Shown: positions 51,893 to 63,828, counted from the stretch's first letter. The stretch: 64,000 nt of DNA from Adiantum capillus-veneris (GCA_014529385.2 CM043959.1:90916029-90980028); one strand, 5' to 3'. A program made the numbers and translations. Notes: generated from the letters alone by a model not told the origin.

Positions 51893-54260
51893 TAGTGCTC
51901 GGGCTGCTTTGAAACGTATCGGCGATGATCAAGCAAACACAACTATATATTTAAGAAAGAGAGAGAAAGGGGGAGGGGGTGCTTGTTGCATTAATACCTT
52001 CTTACAAATCTGTCATGACAAATCACAGTGAGATTAGTACTTGTTCAACATAGCTTGCGTAAATTTCACCACAACACATCACTAGAAAAGCCACCCCAAT
52101 CACTGTCTTAAGGCCAGGGGAGTCCTCTCCACCCCGTCGCCCTCTTACAGTATGTGGGATTTATGGCTAGATTGATGACAACACCAGAGACAAGCTATCA
52201 AGAACTTAAAAAAAAACCAAGACACTTACGCATCATTGTTGTCCATTACTTCACGTTGGAAAGGGAGACAAAATATCCAAGATTAGTCCAAATCCACCCT
52301 CCTTGATTTAGCGAATGTTGGGCTTACACTAGTAGGAGAAATGATAGATTTCCTACTCTCAATTGAATGATCACTCTCTCTCTTACAATGGCATAGATTT
52401 CCCTTGCTAATCCCCTATTACAACACATGCACATGCATAAGACAATGAGCTTCCACTCAAGAGCTCCTTCTAGAGAGGTTGAGCTTGACTTCTCAAGCTA
52501 TAGCATAGTGCTCTTGCTTATGGCTTCCCCCTTTTATGCTAGCTACACCCTCCTTTTATAGCAATTTTGAAGGCTAGGGTTACTCCTCTAACCATGGTTG
52601 AGTTAGATTTTCAGCAATTTATCTAATTTCTTTTGCTTGGAATTATCAAGAAGTTGGTGGGGAAAGAGAGAGGAGAGAAATGGAGGTGATAGGACTTTTC
52701 ATAGTGGGTTAGTGTTAGTAGAGTTAGTATTAATTTACAAATGGAATTGAATATTTACAATGGGAGTATCCATGTAGGATACAAATAAGGAAGAAAAACT
52801 CTTAAGAGGTAAGAAAAGGTGGATTTCTTACAAGGTTGATGCTCCAAGTGTCTTGAGTAGGGCCAATTTTGACGCTTGTTGACGGTCCACTAGCTTTGAC
52901 GGTACATTTTTTCTCCACTCTTGACCTTCCTTGAGAGACAAGGTAATTGAAGCTGAGTAATCAACCACCATGATGCTATCTTTTAAGAGAAGAGGCTGAA
53001 TTTTGTGGTTTTTTGATAGATATGGGTAATTTGGAGGAGGAAAAATGAGACTAGGTGGTCAATTTTGGAATGGAATTGTGTGTGGGAGGTATGAGTTCAC
53101 CATGGTTTCTCTTATTCTTCAAGGTTGAGGAGAAGGTGAGTAGTGTGCAGAGAGGAGTGGTGAGAGAGATGGGGATGATGAGTGGAGAAGTGTGTGTGAA
53201 AGAGGAAAATGATAAAGTGGAAGAGAGAGTGTGGCTGCATAGCATGGAAAAACTGGGGTCCACTAAAAAAATCATAGCTCACAGTTGGTAGCTCCAAAAA
53301 TCATGAAAACATTTGGGGTGATTATTCATAGCGTGGGCTACATTTTCTCTTTTGACCACCGCTCCAAATTCGGAGTGGAGATAGGTGCCAAAATTCTCAC
53401 CAAAAAGCCTGTTTTTTAAGCCTGCAAAAGTCTTTTAGTGGTCCCCTCCTTTGTTGAATTTGTACAATGCATCCAAGAGTGAGCCCCTCCTTTGTCATAT
53501 TATAATACAAAGCATTCAAGTTGCCCTTGACCCATGCATGGAGGAGGATTATTGGTGAAATAAGAAATATATACATGGTGGGACTAGTGTATGGACTATT
53601 CATGGACTTTAGCTCAATGAGCACATGGTGTTAGAATAATGAGTAAAAATAATAATAAAAATATGGAGGAGTTATGGATATGGAAAGATATTGGAATCAT
53701 ATGATATGGTCCCTCCTTGAATTATTTTGGGTGAAAGAGGAAAAGGTATGCAAGTAAATAATATAATAAAAGTAACCAATGAGTAGAAATCAATTTTTTG
53801 TTTTCACGAGGGTGAGGGTGAAAATGTAGGAGTGATTTGTATAAAGGAAAAATATGAGGTTAGAGTATGTACATATTGGCAAAAAAAAAATAAAATATAA
53901 TTATGGTGTAAGAGGATGAAAGAAGGTGTACATAGGTTTAATAAAACACACACCTAAGTAGAAATATTTAAATAAAATACCAAAATAATTATAAAAAATC
54001 CCTATATTTAGGCCATATATACAATGAAATATTTACACACAAAGAGACCATAATATACTTTTATTTTTTTTATTTTTTTTGGCTCACCTAGCCCAGTGAC
54101 TAGCTAGCTGAGGGTTTTTAAGAAGATATGGGAAAAGTCCCGTGACTCACGCACGCCTATGTACAGTGAAATGGTAGTGCTAGCCACAGTGTTTGGGTGA
54201 TTTTGGTAGGGTGAGGTAACTCACTGTGGCAATTACAAAGAGCCGAAAAAACGGCTATCA
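51584..54260 (-). repeat. Tat-B 5' LTR
   Basis: It is 2,677 bp, the same length as the 3' LTR. The roughly 12 differences I saw are almost all transitions (for example GGGCGGG/GGGCAGG at the left end and ACTTAG/ACCTAG). This implies recent insertion, about 0.5% divergence by eye. Confidence 0.95.
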
Positions 54261-55522
54261 ATACCTCTAATGACTAGGCCATTGTAGATATCCTCATGTC
54301 GTAACCCCTTAATGAATCTATCAAGAAATTGGTTATTGTTGAAGCGCTCATTTGGATTACAACGAGAATTCAAATGCTTCAAGCGACTAATAAAGTCTCT
54401 CATCGACTCTCCTTCCTCTCGTTGGGCTTTCTGGAGCTGAGAGGCTATACCCCAAAGCAGTCCCTCTAGTATGTATTCTTTCAAGAACAGTCTCCTAAGA
54501 GTAGAGTAAATTTTTTTTTCTTCCACCCTTAGGGTTCTATACCAATCCCCTGCCTTCCCACTTAAGGTTAGGCTTAAAGAATTACTCTTATCCAGGTCAT
54601 TATGTTCTCCTAAAGAATCGCCTATTTTTTCAAACACTTCAATATGCTTTCTCACATCCCCGTCTCCACTAAATTTTTGTGTGAGCTTGGCTATTTGTAG
54701 TGCCTTACTTCTAGGATCTCTATCAAGCGTGTTACGCATATTCTCAACAATAGATCGACCAATAGCTTGAGCAAATGGTGCCAAGTCACCTAAGTGAGTA
54801 GGCACCGTGGGTGAAGGCGCTCCAGAGACTACATGTGGAGTAGGTATTGGCGCATAGGAAGCCCTTGGGTTCCACGTTTGGTACAATGTTGTGCCATGTG
54901 GTAGCCCAAAGTTCATATGTGTGGCCCTAGGAATAGCAAACGTTAGATGTGACATGCTAATGCTAGCCGGTATGGTCCCATGGAAATAAGAGCTTGGGTG
55001 TTGTGGTTGTGGAGCATAGGTAGTTGAAACAATGGGAGGGGTAGGGACTACATGAGTGCGATGACCCATAGGTGCATACGATTGGTACACACTTGTAGGT
55101 ATTGTTGCAGGCATTGAGCTACCATGTAGCGGTGCTTTACTAACAAATGAGGTCCATGGCATGTTTCTTGGCATGCCCATCATTGGGGTAGACATGGTAG
55201 CCATGGTGTCATCAAGGGAAAGATGAGCTAAACTTGGAAAGGTAAAGCTATCACTTATGGGCTCAGATTTCACTGAGACCCCTGGAGAAACAACATATGG
55301 AGGATCCATCGGACTTACCGAGGGAGTATCCATTTGCGATAAGGTCGGTTGTTTAGCCTTTCCTGTATCCAAGAATCTCATGAGACCCGTTGAAGGCATG
55401 TTGATCCCCTTGTTCTGTCTCTCTAACTCAATGACCCTATGGATGACCTCACAAACTCTTTGTTGTTGATCCTCCACACTAGTAGCACCCATTGTGGATT
55501 GTAGGACATCTAACCAACCCAC
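54261..55522 (-). pseudogene. Gyp-A gag, N-terminal and capsid part
   Basis: About 420 codons starting MGWLDVLQSTMGATSVEDQQ. Residues 1-270 are a Pro/Ser/Thr/Met-rich low-complexity region (GHRTHVVPTPPIVSTTYAPQ). The capsid follows: RSKALQIAKLTQKFSGDGDV, SLSLTLSGKAGDWYRTL, KEYILEGLLWGIASQLQKAQ and NNNQFLDRFIKGLRHEDIYN. It is interrupted by Tat-B after NGLVIRGI and continues at 41937. Whether the first ATG is the true start is uncertain. Confidence 0.78.
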
Positions 55523-56350
55523 GTGATAGGTGTGACCTGTGTATAGGTCGGTTATAATTTTCGTTTGTAGTTCGTACTCCCAGTTCTCATTTAAGAACGC
55601 TCCATCTAGGATTGAGGTGCTAGGGGTGTCCTTTGAGCTAGATGCAATGTTGCTTTCTAGGGTTGGCCCTTAGCGGTTGCTAAGTCAGGAGCACTCGATT
55701 GCTCTCTTAGCAAGGATATTGACATAGGGGCTTTTTCTTTTAACTCTCTTCGTTGCTCCACCTTGCGTAAGCTCTCGACTTCCTTTTCCCTAGCCGCAGT
55801 GATATATCGCTCAACCTCTTGCACTTCGGCAAGGCTTCTACCATCGGGTAATATGACCTTGGAGGGGAATATCTCTCAAGAGTCAGGAGGTGTAGTAATG
55901 AAGTACGTGCACATTCTCTAAGGGCATAGGCTCTACGTTGGTCATGAATGGAGAATTTACTTCCCACCCCTGTCATTTACATCATTAGCTCCATGTTCGT
56001 AGCGAGTGGCTCTACTAAAGGTTTCCTTCAAGCGGCTAAGCACGCTCGGCCCGGACCGCGGGCCCATGGCATGCATGTCTTGGCTTGAGATATCGGGATT
56101 AGGCATTAGGAAACCCTCCATGACGTCGTAGTTAGAGGAAGAGTCACTAGCCGCTATGTTCGGGTCTTGGTTTGTACTACCTTGGGTCCCTGCCGAGGGC
56201 CCGGAACCTAAAGTAGGTGGATATTAAGAACTCGCGTAAGTCGAAATTCTCTCTAGTTGCTCAGTCTCTAGTCCACGACCAGAGCGCAGATGCATGTGCC
56301 TTTGGAACCCTACTAGCGTTGGCGAATAACCTCGAAGGTTAACCGCTTAC
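55523..56350 (-). other. Probable Gyp-A leader / upstream gag remnants
   Basis: The segment is minus-strand-adjacent to gag. A 78-codon frame (55740-55976) has no recognisable domain, and there are several stops. No primer site or LTR end was found here or further right, so the 5' end of Gyp-A is either outside the window or lost. Confidence 0.4.
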
Positions 56351-57249
56351 TTTTTTAGGCGTCTGTTTTCACTCGTCTTTTATGTTTTTTAATGATCGGT
56401 TTTTTTTTATTGAAGTGTGTGATAGCTCAAAACGAGCGTATCACTCAGAGGGTCGCAATGTGCTTTACATCACAACGTTCGGTCACCTAAAGCTCCGTTG
56501 GTCCTCAAAAAAATCGATTTTTAGCTACGTGTGAAGCTAAAATAATAATTTTAAAGGGCGACTGAGGCCTAAGCCTAAGCGTGAGCTTGGGCTTAAGTCT
56601 GGGAGATATTCTTGATCCCGGTCCTACCTTTAAATTTTTTTAAATTTTTTTATTTGGGATAAGGTCGCCGCGGCCTGCGCCGCGCGAGCACACACACACA
56701 CTCTACCTACCTACTTACAACTAATACACCTATTGTTATACACTAATACACTTCATTAGCTCTCACAGATCTACTTCCTACTTACTGTACTTTACATTAC
56801 ACAGAACTAACAACCTTAATACTAAGAACTTATTACAGAGAAAACACAGTAACCTTTCAAAACTTCATTAATAAAGAAATACACAGTAGCAACACAAAAT
56901 CCTTCTTCTCAACACACACACCTTCTTCCTACAATTGAAATTGCACCACAAAAGAAGCACAGAGTGCCATTCAAGATTAGTAGTATGTACGCTTGATTGT
57001 GGACACTCGTTTTTGATTTCTGCACAAGCCTCACCTTTGTCTATAGCATTCACCTCATGGGACACTATAATCTGCAACTCTCAATAGAGAGGAGGCTTAT
57101 CAAGTCAGCTATTGATGACAAAGGCTGGGATGATCCTCCCACCACGATCCTCCCACCAACACCTCTGCATAGTGTCCAATTCTCCATTGCCTTCTCTTTG
57201 TTGCTTCAAGATTTTTACCTCTTCTCACATGATGTTATCGGTCTCAGCC
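56351..57249. other. Unassigned sequence
   Basis: I see no gene, LTR end or TSD. It includes a short T-rich/A-rich stretch, a G+C-rich patch (GGTCGCCGCGGCCTGCGCCG at 56663-56682) followed by a short CA run, and an A+T-rich tail. Confidence 0.4.
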
Positions 57250-57252
57250 CTC

Positions 57253-57323
<71 letters not shown>

Positions 57324-57457
57324 CGTTGGAGGTGGCCGGCTATACTAGTACTATAATAAAAGGGGGAGGTATTCCCCCCCCCCCCCCCCCCCCCCCCCCC
57401 TCTCGACACGTGGTGAAAGCACATTACTCCGGCATGTGTGCCCTGCGCCTCCCAAGT

Positions 57458-57549
<92 letters not shown>

Positions 57550-57760
57550 GGCTGATGGTCGCTGGCCAAACTAGTTATTATAAAAGGGGGAGGGATCCCC
57601 CCCCCCCGACACGTGGCAGAAGCACCTTAATCTGGCCTCTGTGCTTTGAACCTGGCGGGCTTAGTGAGAGAGAGAAAAGGCATGTGTGAAGAGCGAGAAA
57701 GAGAGACGGACGAAGGCCGCCAGCAATACTTGTATAATTTAATTGGCATGGAGAGAGGAT
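57250..57760. repeat. Three degenerate tandem units with C-tracts and microsatellites
   Basis: Units begin at about 57321, 57549 and 57704. Each has a GGCCG/GGCCA-type block, a CTAGT/TATA-like block (CTATAATAAAAGGGGGAGG; TTATTATAAAAGGGGGAGGG) and, in the first two, a run of C followed by CGACACGTGG (C27 at 57374-57400; C11 at 57597-57607). (GA)n at 57256-57320, (CA)n at 57460-57496 and (GA)n at 57497-57548 separate them. Open frames here are repeat artefacts. Confidence 0.6.
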
Positions 57761-58900
57761 CCATGTGACACAAAGAGGATGATTTTTCATAATCCTTTCA
57801 ACCGATTATCGGACCAGGGAAATAGTTAGGGGTGCACCATTTTGTAGAAGCCTCCCTGTCCATGACTCACCAACACTACTTGTGAGTCCATCCTTATGTG
57901 GTTCATTGCCAACCCTTGTTTGCCATATCTCGTGATCAAATCACTTGTTTGAAAGGATATGTAGCTATGATAGATCCATATTGTATCATCCTAGCATGAG
58001 AAGATTTGCAAAAATTGCTCTTGGGATGGCATTGTTGTTGTTATCTTGATATAAGGGTGATTAGTGACTTCTTCAGTTCCTCTTTTGTAAGATTGAATCG
58101 ATTTTTCAATGAAACCTAGTAATGGCAGTTGTAACATTTAATGGCCTAGTAACTTGAGTGTAACAAAAAATAGCATAAACATAGTGAGCATTTCATTAGA
58201 ATAGATTCCTAATGAGCATAGCAAGAGTGCTTGGATGGAGAGAGCAACAAAAAGCATAACACCTAGTTAGATAGGCATGAACAATACTTCAAAAGAGAGA
58301 GAAATTAAGCTATTGACAACAGTTGAGGACCGGATTTACATGGAGCCGGTCCCCCCTCCAAAAGGCTTTGTATTATAGGTTTCCCCCATCAAGAGAGACA
58401 TTTTACAATACAATTCTTTGTGTTCCTTCAATAACTAGCTAGTGAAATGAAGATGGAAGCTTCAAGCACTAAGCAAACACTTATAAAACACAACATCAAT
58501 TCCCTCACGGTCTCAGACCCAAGACCTCACACACCTTTGAAGATGGTGAGAGCTAGCGGGGTATGAGGAAGAGGAGTAGTCTTACGAGAAAGACGTATAT
58601 CTCCTCACATAATTACTCATAAAAGCTTAGCATAGCTTAGTACTTAGCATGGTAGAGGACATGAGCATGCATTGAAGCTTGGCTCTAGGTTGGATTTGCA
58701 TCACAAAGCCAAGAGTTGTTGGTGTAGGCCTCCCTTCTCACCAGCTTGGAGTAGGTGATGAGCTTTCCATTAAATCTTGAGAAGGAGAGAGAGAGTCTTC
58801 TTGCTTCACACATCAGATTGTGTGAGTGTGTGTTAATGCCTTCACAAATCAGTCCCCCTCTCTCATCTTGGTCGACCCCTCTTGCTAATTCCTCATGCTG
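57761..58900. other. Unassigned sequence
   Basis: I see no gene. A GGAGGGGGGAC tract on the minus strand (about 58349-58360) resembles a polypurine tract, but no LTR end follows it. A short frame at 58685-58909 has no recognisable features. Confidence 0.4.
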
Positions 58901-58907
58901 ACTTCCC

Positions 58908-59230
58908 ATTGGACCTTTCCAAGCTTAGCCAATAGGAATTAAGAGGCATAAGTGATAGCCTTGTGACATGTGTTCCCCTTTCCCCTTTTGTGAGAGCTTT
59001 AGGTAATTAAATAATGTAGCTAAACTCTCATTGGACCTCTTTGTCTTCTGGCCAATAGGAAGCAGGCAAGCCACTGGGCTGCTGAATGCTCATTGGACCC
59101 CCGGGAGACTGTCCAATAGTCTTCTAGAGAGATTAATTCTTATTGGTTCTTTTATAAAGTTTTTTTAAATGAATTAAACTAAAAGTACGCTAGCCTAATT
59201 CTCATTGGTCCAACTCTATGTCCATCCAAT
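58908..59230. promoter_or_regulatory. Cluster of paired inverted CCAAT boxes
   Basis: ATTGG occurs at 58908, 59030, 59092, 59142 and 59204. CCAAT occurs at 58929, 59052, 59113 and 59226. Four ATTGG-CCAAT pairs have offsets of 21, 22, 21 and 22 bases, inside units reading CTCATTGGACC...CCAATAGG. CCAAT is the NF-Y site. Whether this works as a promoter is unknown; it may be part of an unrecognised LTR. Confidence 0.5.
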
Positions 59231-59309
59231 AGGATTTGAGTGCACCTTGGGAGCAAGTGGGCTAGGGAGCTGGCATGTGTCCCTTATTCCCTTTGTGTAA
59301 AGGGGTTTG

Positions 59310-59469
<160 letters not shown>

Positions 59470-59538
59470 GGTAGGTGTATGTGTGTGTGTGCGCTCCTCC
59501 GTGTGAGGAGAATGGAACTATAGTCCTTGGAATCACTC

Positions 59539-59722
59539 TGTTGAGCTTATATGTGAAGCTACTCAATATATGGCTTCTCTATATATGGCACCCATGTCCC
59601 CTCTATATATACATCATCTCATGTGTGTATTCTACACACTTTGGGGTTCTATTTCTGTGCTCTCTCTTTCTCTCTCAACATGGTATCAGAGCAGTACGTT
59701 TTTGTTTTTGATTTTTGTGCGT
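59539..59722 (+). mobile_element. D3: truncated D element (LTR, primer site, start of leader)
   Basis: The LTR at 59539-59680 (TGTTGAG...CTCAACA), tRNA-iMet primer site TGGTATCAGAGC at 59681-59692 and about 30 bases of leader match D2. Similarity stops at about 59722. The 5-base flank CACTC before it is the same as for D2, and the upstream 70 bases are also shared. This looks like a local duplication of the left end of D2 rather than a separate insertion. Confidence 0.85.
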
Positions 59723-60440
59723 ATGTGTGTGTTTTTCTCTCATCCCCTACTAAAAGGGCTCCCCCATCAATCTAGGACCACTTGAAGACTTTTTGTACAC
59801 TCACAAAGCATCCAATTTCATTAAGCTCGACCATTTGAACTTACCTTTGAATTTTGGAAGCTTAGCATTTTGGTGGGTTGAACCTTAAGGTCTTTGGAGC
59901 CCATTGTTGCACATTGGTCTTTTGCAGATGGCCGCCCTTTGGATCCCTATTTTCCCTCCTTTGGATCCTTACTGTGGCCGGTCTGTTAGCTTAACCAATA
60001 TTCTAGATTTATCTCCCCTGGTACTTCCCCATATTAAATGATTAGTTTAACATTGGAAAATCATTTAGGAGAATTAGATATTAGTTATTATGACAGTAGT
60101 GGACCATGGTTAGTACTCAAACCAATCTCCAAATGTTAGTGAACCTCATTTCATTGATTTATGATTACTTGGGGGACAACCACATTCAGAGGGGGTGACC
60201 CCCTTTATCAACCGGGGAGTTGTTTTACAAAGGTTAACCGTTATCCCCTCCCTTTTTTTGCATGTTGCATGTGGGCCAGGGCTCGAAAAAAGGCTAGTTC
60301 GCTTTTATCCGAAATCCAATTAAATCCAAAAATGTAAAATTTTGCAAGAAGGATTTGAAGCTGGCTCAGTGTTCAAGACTAGTATGTGACCCGCACGTTG
60401 CTACGGCCAAGAAAATCATGGAAATTGGAGATCTCTTTCT
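59723..60440. other. Unassigned sequence between D3 and D2
   Basis: There is no gene. A segment ACTAGTATGTGACCCGCACG followed by TTGCTACGG (60379-60407) is reminiscent of plant Helitron ends, but there is too little to call one. Confidence 0.4.
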
Positions 60441-60443
60441 CTC

Positions 60444-60674
<231 letters not shown>

Positions 60675-60742
60675 GTAGGTGTATGTGTGTGTGTGCGCTC
60701 GTCCGTGTGAGGAGAATGGAACTATAGTCCTTGGAATCACTC

Positions 60743-60884
60743 TGTTGAGCTTATATGTGAAGCTACTCAATATATGGCTTCTCTATATATGGCACCCATG
60801 TCCCCTCTATATATACATCATCTCATGTGTGTATTCTACACACTTTGGGGTTCTATTTCTGTGCTCTCTCTTTCTCTCTCAACA
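60743..60884 (+). repeat. D2 5' LTR
   Basis: TGTTGAGCTTATATGTGAAG begins it and TCTCTCTCAACA ends it. It contains a TATATATGG/TATATATACATC region that could serve as promoter. Confidence 0.93.
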
Positions 60885-60896
60885 TGGTATCAGAGC
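60885..60896 (+). other. D2 primer-binding site (tRNA-iMet)
   Basis: TGGTATCAGAGC directly follows the LTR and is an exact match to the common plant initiator-Met site. Confidence 0.92.
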
Positions 60897-60920
60897 AGTA
60901 CGTTTTTGTTTTTGATTTTT

Positions 60921-62190
60921 GTGCTAATTGAAAACGATTTTGCAGAAACTGCTTAAGGAAGAGACCGGAATCGATGTGGTCTACAACTTTGTAGAAGGAA
61001 GTTTTTTCAAATTCTGCACCAATTTTGAGTTATCGTTCACGGACTGCGTACATATCTGAAAAACAACTTTTGCTTTTTGTTTTTGATTTCTCTGCTAATT
61101 GAAAACGATTTTAAAGAAACTACCCGTGAGATAGACCGGAATCGATGTGGTCTACAACTTTGCAGAAGGAAGTTTTTTCAAATTCTGCACCAATTTTGAG
61201 TTATCGTTTGCGGATTGCGTACATACTTGAAAAGCAACTTTCGCTTTTTGTTTTTGATTTCTCTGCTGATTGAAAACGATTTTGCAGAAACTACCTGCAT
61301 AATGGACTGGAATCGATGTGGTCTACAACTTTGCAGAAGGAAGTTTTTTCAAATTATGCATCAATTTTGAGTTATCGTTCGCGGACTGCGTACATACCTG
61401 AAAAGCAACTTTTGCTTTTTGTTTTTGATTTCTCTGCTAATTGAAAACGATTTTGCAGAAACTATACTCCTGCGGGATTGGAACCGATGCGGTCTACAAC
61501 TTTGCAGAAGGAAGTTTTTTCAAATTCTGCAACGATTTTGAGTTATCGTTCGCGGATTGCGTACATGTCCGAAAAGCAACTTTCGCTTTCTGTTTTTGAG
61601 TTTTCTCGTGATTGAAAACAATTTTGCAAAAACTACCCTCTAGAGGGACTAAAATTCATGTGGCCTACAACTTTGCAGAAGGAAGTTTTTTCAAATTCTG
61701 CAACGATTTTGAGTTATCGTTCGCGGACTGCGTACATGTCTGAAAAGCAACTTTTGCTTTCTGTTTTTGAGTTTTCTCCTGATTGAAAACGATTTTGCAA
61801 AAACTACCCTCTAGAGGGGCTGAAATTCATGTGGTCAACAACTTTGCAGAAATAAGTTTTTCCAAATTCTACACCGAGTTTGAGTTATCGTTCGCGGACT
61901 GCGTACATGTATGAAAAGCAAGTTTCGTTTTATGTTTTTGATTTTTCTGCTAATTGAAAACGATTTTGCAGAAACTACCCGTGCAAGGGACTGGAATCCA
62001 TGTGGTCTACAACTTTGTAGAAGAAACTAGCCGCTGCAGGTATCGGAATCGATGAGAAACTATTTGCTTAAACCATCGTAATCGATGTGGTCTATAACTT
62101 TGCAGAAGGAAGTTTCTCTAAATTCTGCACCGATTTTGGGTTATCGTCTTGGACTGCGAATATGTTTGAAAAGAAAATTTTTATTTTTTG
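60921..62190 (+). repeat. D2 171-bp tandem array, about eight copies
   Basis: The marker GTGGTCTACAACTTTG recurs at about 60976, 61147, 61318, 61489, 61660, 61832, 61995 and 62087. The period is about 171 bases except at the end. Conserved blocks are GATTTTGAGTTATCGTTCGC, GGACTGCGTACAT and GAAAACGATTTTGCAGAAAC. Confidence 0.88.
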
Positions 62191-62439
62191 CTTTTGATTT
62201 TTTTCATAATTGAAAACTTCTCAATTATATTTTTTCTTCATCAATCATATATTTGTTACTGACGTAACTTTGCTGCAGAAGCCAGTTACATATCGTTCCG
62301 ATTTAGTCGAGCAGTTGATGATCGTCCAAATTCTATCGAGCTACTGTTGGTACATGATCTTTTGTTATATGATATACTCGTTCATTGATTCTCATATAAT
62401 TATTCTTTTAGAGATATAATTTCATCGTTTTATTGATAA

Positions 62440-62910
62440 TTTCTCGTTGATACCATAGTGATTTTGATGGTACCATGATGATGTTTTGTTAGTAGTTTGG
62501 TAATGGTGATTTTTGTTGATACCATGATGATATTTCATTGATACCATGGTTATTCTCGGTGATGCCATGATGATGTTTCGTTGATACCATGGTTATTCTT
62601 GGTGATTCCATGATGATATTTCGTTAATTCCATGGTGATTTTTGTTGATACCATGATGCTATTTCGTTGATACCATGGTTATTCTCGGTGATACCATGAT
62701 GTTGTTTCGTTGATACCACGATTATTCTCGGTGATACCATGATGTTGTTTCGTTGATACCATGGTTATTATCGGTGATGCCATGATGTTGTTTCGTTGAT
62801 ACAATGATTATTTTCGGTGATATCATGATGCTTTTTGTAAATACCATGATGATTTATTCATTTTTATTGATACAATGATGATGTTTTGTTAATACTTTGA
62901 TGATATTCAT
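62440..62910 (+). repeat. D2 minisatellite, 43-bp unit
   Basis: This is the reverse complement of the D1 array, with halves GGTTATTCTCGGTGATACCA and TGATGTTGTTTCGTTGATACC in many variants. Confidence 0.85.
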
Positions 62911-63599
62911 TGATCACTACGTTGATAAATGTTGTTTTATGTAGTATATACACATATCATTTGCATCACGTAATCACGCATCTTGTACTTTTACGTTCAT
63001 ACTCTATGTACCATATGTTTTCGTGCGTATATATGTCGTCAAAAGAGTGGCGTCGTGAACCATCTCTTATGCATTGTGAACGTAAATTATTTCACTAACA
63101 ATGCTAATAATTTTCATGATTATGTTTTTTTGAGTGTATGATCTATGTAGGATTCATCAAAGAATTGATTTTATGAAGACAAACTTGGTGACAATAAAAG
63201 ATTTATGAAGATATGTTTGGTGATGTCATATTGATGACAACATGAAGATATGTTTGGTGATACGATAGTGATGACAAGCTACATAGCAGATTCATGGAGA
63301 CACTTCTGATTACGAGCTAATCGATAGCCTTTACACCTCTTTATTGAACCTTTGTATTCATTATTGTATTTGATAGGATAGGAGTAATGTAACTCCTCAT
63401 AAAACATTCATTGTAAAAGAAGTGATGTAGCTCCTCATAAAATATTCATTGTAAAAGGAGTGATGTAGCTCCTCATGAACATTTGTATATTCAATGATTT
63501 TTATAATATAACGGTGGGTGTATATAGAGTTGTGGGTTTTTCCCTTGATCCCCCAAGGGTTTTTTCATCCACAGTTAGGGACCCTTATTTGAGCGGGGG

Positions 63600-63797
63600 T
63601 GTTGAGCTTATATGTGAAGCTACTCAATATATGGCTTCTCTATATATGGCACCCAGGTCCCCTCTATATAAACATCATCTCATGTGTGTATTCTACACAC
63701 TTTGGGGTTCTATTTCTATGCTCTCTCTTTCTCTCTCATGTGTGTATTCTACATACTTTGGGGTTCTATTTCTATGCTCTCTCTTTCTCTCTCAACA
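63600..63797 (+). repeat. D2 3' LTR with internal duplication
   Basis: It is 198 bp against 142 bp in the 5' copy. The extra length is a tandem duplication of about 56 bases (ATGTGTGTATTCTACACACT through CTCTCTC), present at 63681-63736 and 63737-63793. Confidence 0.88.
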
Positions 63798-63828
63798 CAC
63801 TCTAGCAAGATAACAATGCATAGCAATG

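Larger units (their letters stand above)
41938..54260 (-). mobile_element. Tat-B: young full-length Tat-lineage gypsy element
   Basis: It is 12,323 bp with two LTRs of identical length (2,677 bp: 41938-44614 and 51584-54260), which I compared by eye and found about 12 substitutions and no indels. Primer and polypurine sites are present. The TSD is ATAC (41934-41937, 54261-54264), four bases. The Gyp-A gag frame resumes across it (RGI then TTWEAI). The order is four small ORFs, gag-PR-RT, RNase H 1, an additional RNase H, integrase. The additional RNase H is diagnostic of the Tat lineage. One frameshift near 47128 is the only obvious lesion in gag-pol. Confidence 0.95.
6609..56350 (-). mobile_element. 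Gyp-A: large gypsy element split by three insertions
   Basis: After removing Gyp-C, Cop-1 and Tat-B the pieces read, on the minus strand, as gag (55522-54261 + 41937-40645), PR1 (40154-39719), acidic linker (39515-39138 + 33487-32868), RT, RNase H, integrase, PR2, W-x-P-K region, polypurine tract and 3' LTR (28860-28669 + 9045-6609). Frames resume across the Cop-1 and Tat-B sites. The net length is about 12-13 kb, but the right limit is uncertain because no second LTR or primer site was found to the right. The coordinate 56350 is a guess at the leader end. RT motifs place it with non-chromodomain (Athila/Tat-like) gypsy elements. Several in-frame stops make this copy inactive. Confidence 0.75.
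60743..63797 (+). mobile_element. D2: complete gene-free LTR element
   Basis: LTRs 60743-60884 (142 bp) and 63600-63797 (198 bp) are flanked by a perfect TSD CACTC (60738-60742, 63798-63802). The primer site TGGTATCAGAGC follows the left LTR and a G-rich tract (GAGCGGGGG) precedes the right one. The interior repeats the plan of D1: a 171-bp tandem array, a unique segment, a 43-bp minisatellite, a segment with three short repeats. No coding capacity. It is in opposite orientation to D1, about 48 kb away. Confidence 0.93.

Noticed and set aside
57251-57574. Open frames of poly-Pro, Ser-Leu, Arg-Glu or His-Thr repeats on both strands
   Set aside because: They are translations of (GA)n, (CA)n and C-tracts; every frame is open because the repeat has no stops.
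58349-58360. Polypurine tract of a further element
   Set aside because: GGAGGGGGGAC is present on the minus strand but the adjoining sequence does not start with TG and no LTR pair is found.
60379-60407. Helitron 3' terminus
   Set aside because: Only a loose likeness (CTAGT and CCCGCACGTTGCTACGG); no 5' end, hairpin plus CTRR end or helicase gene could be shown.
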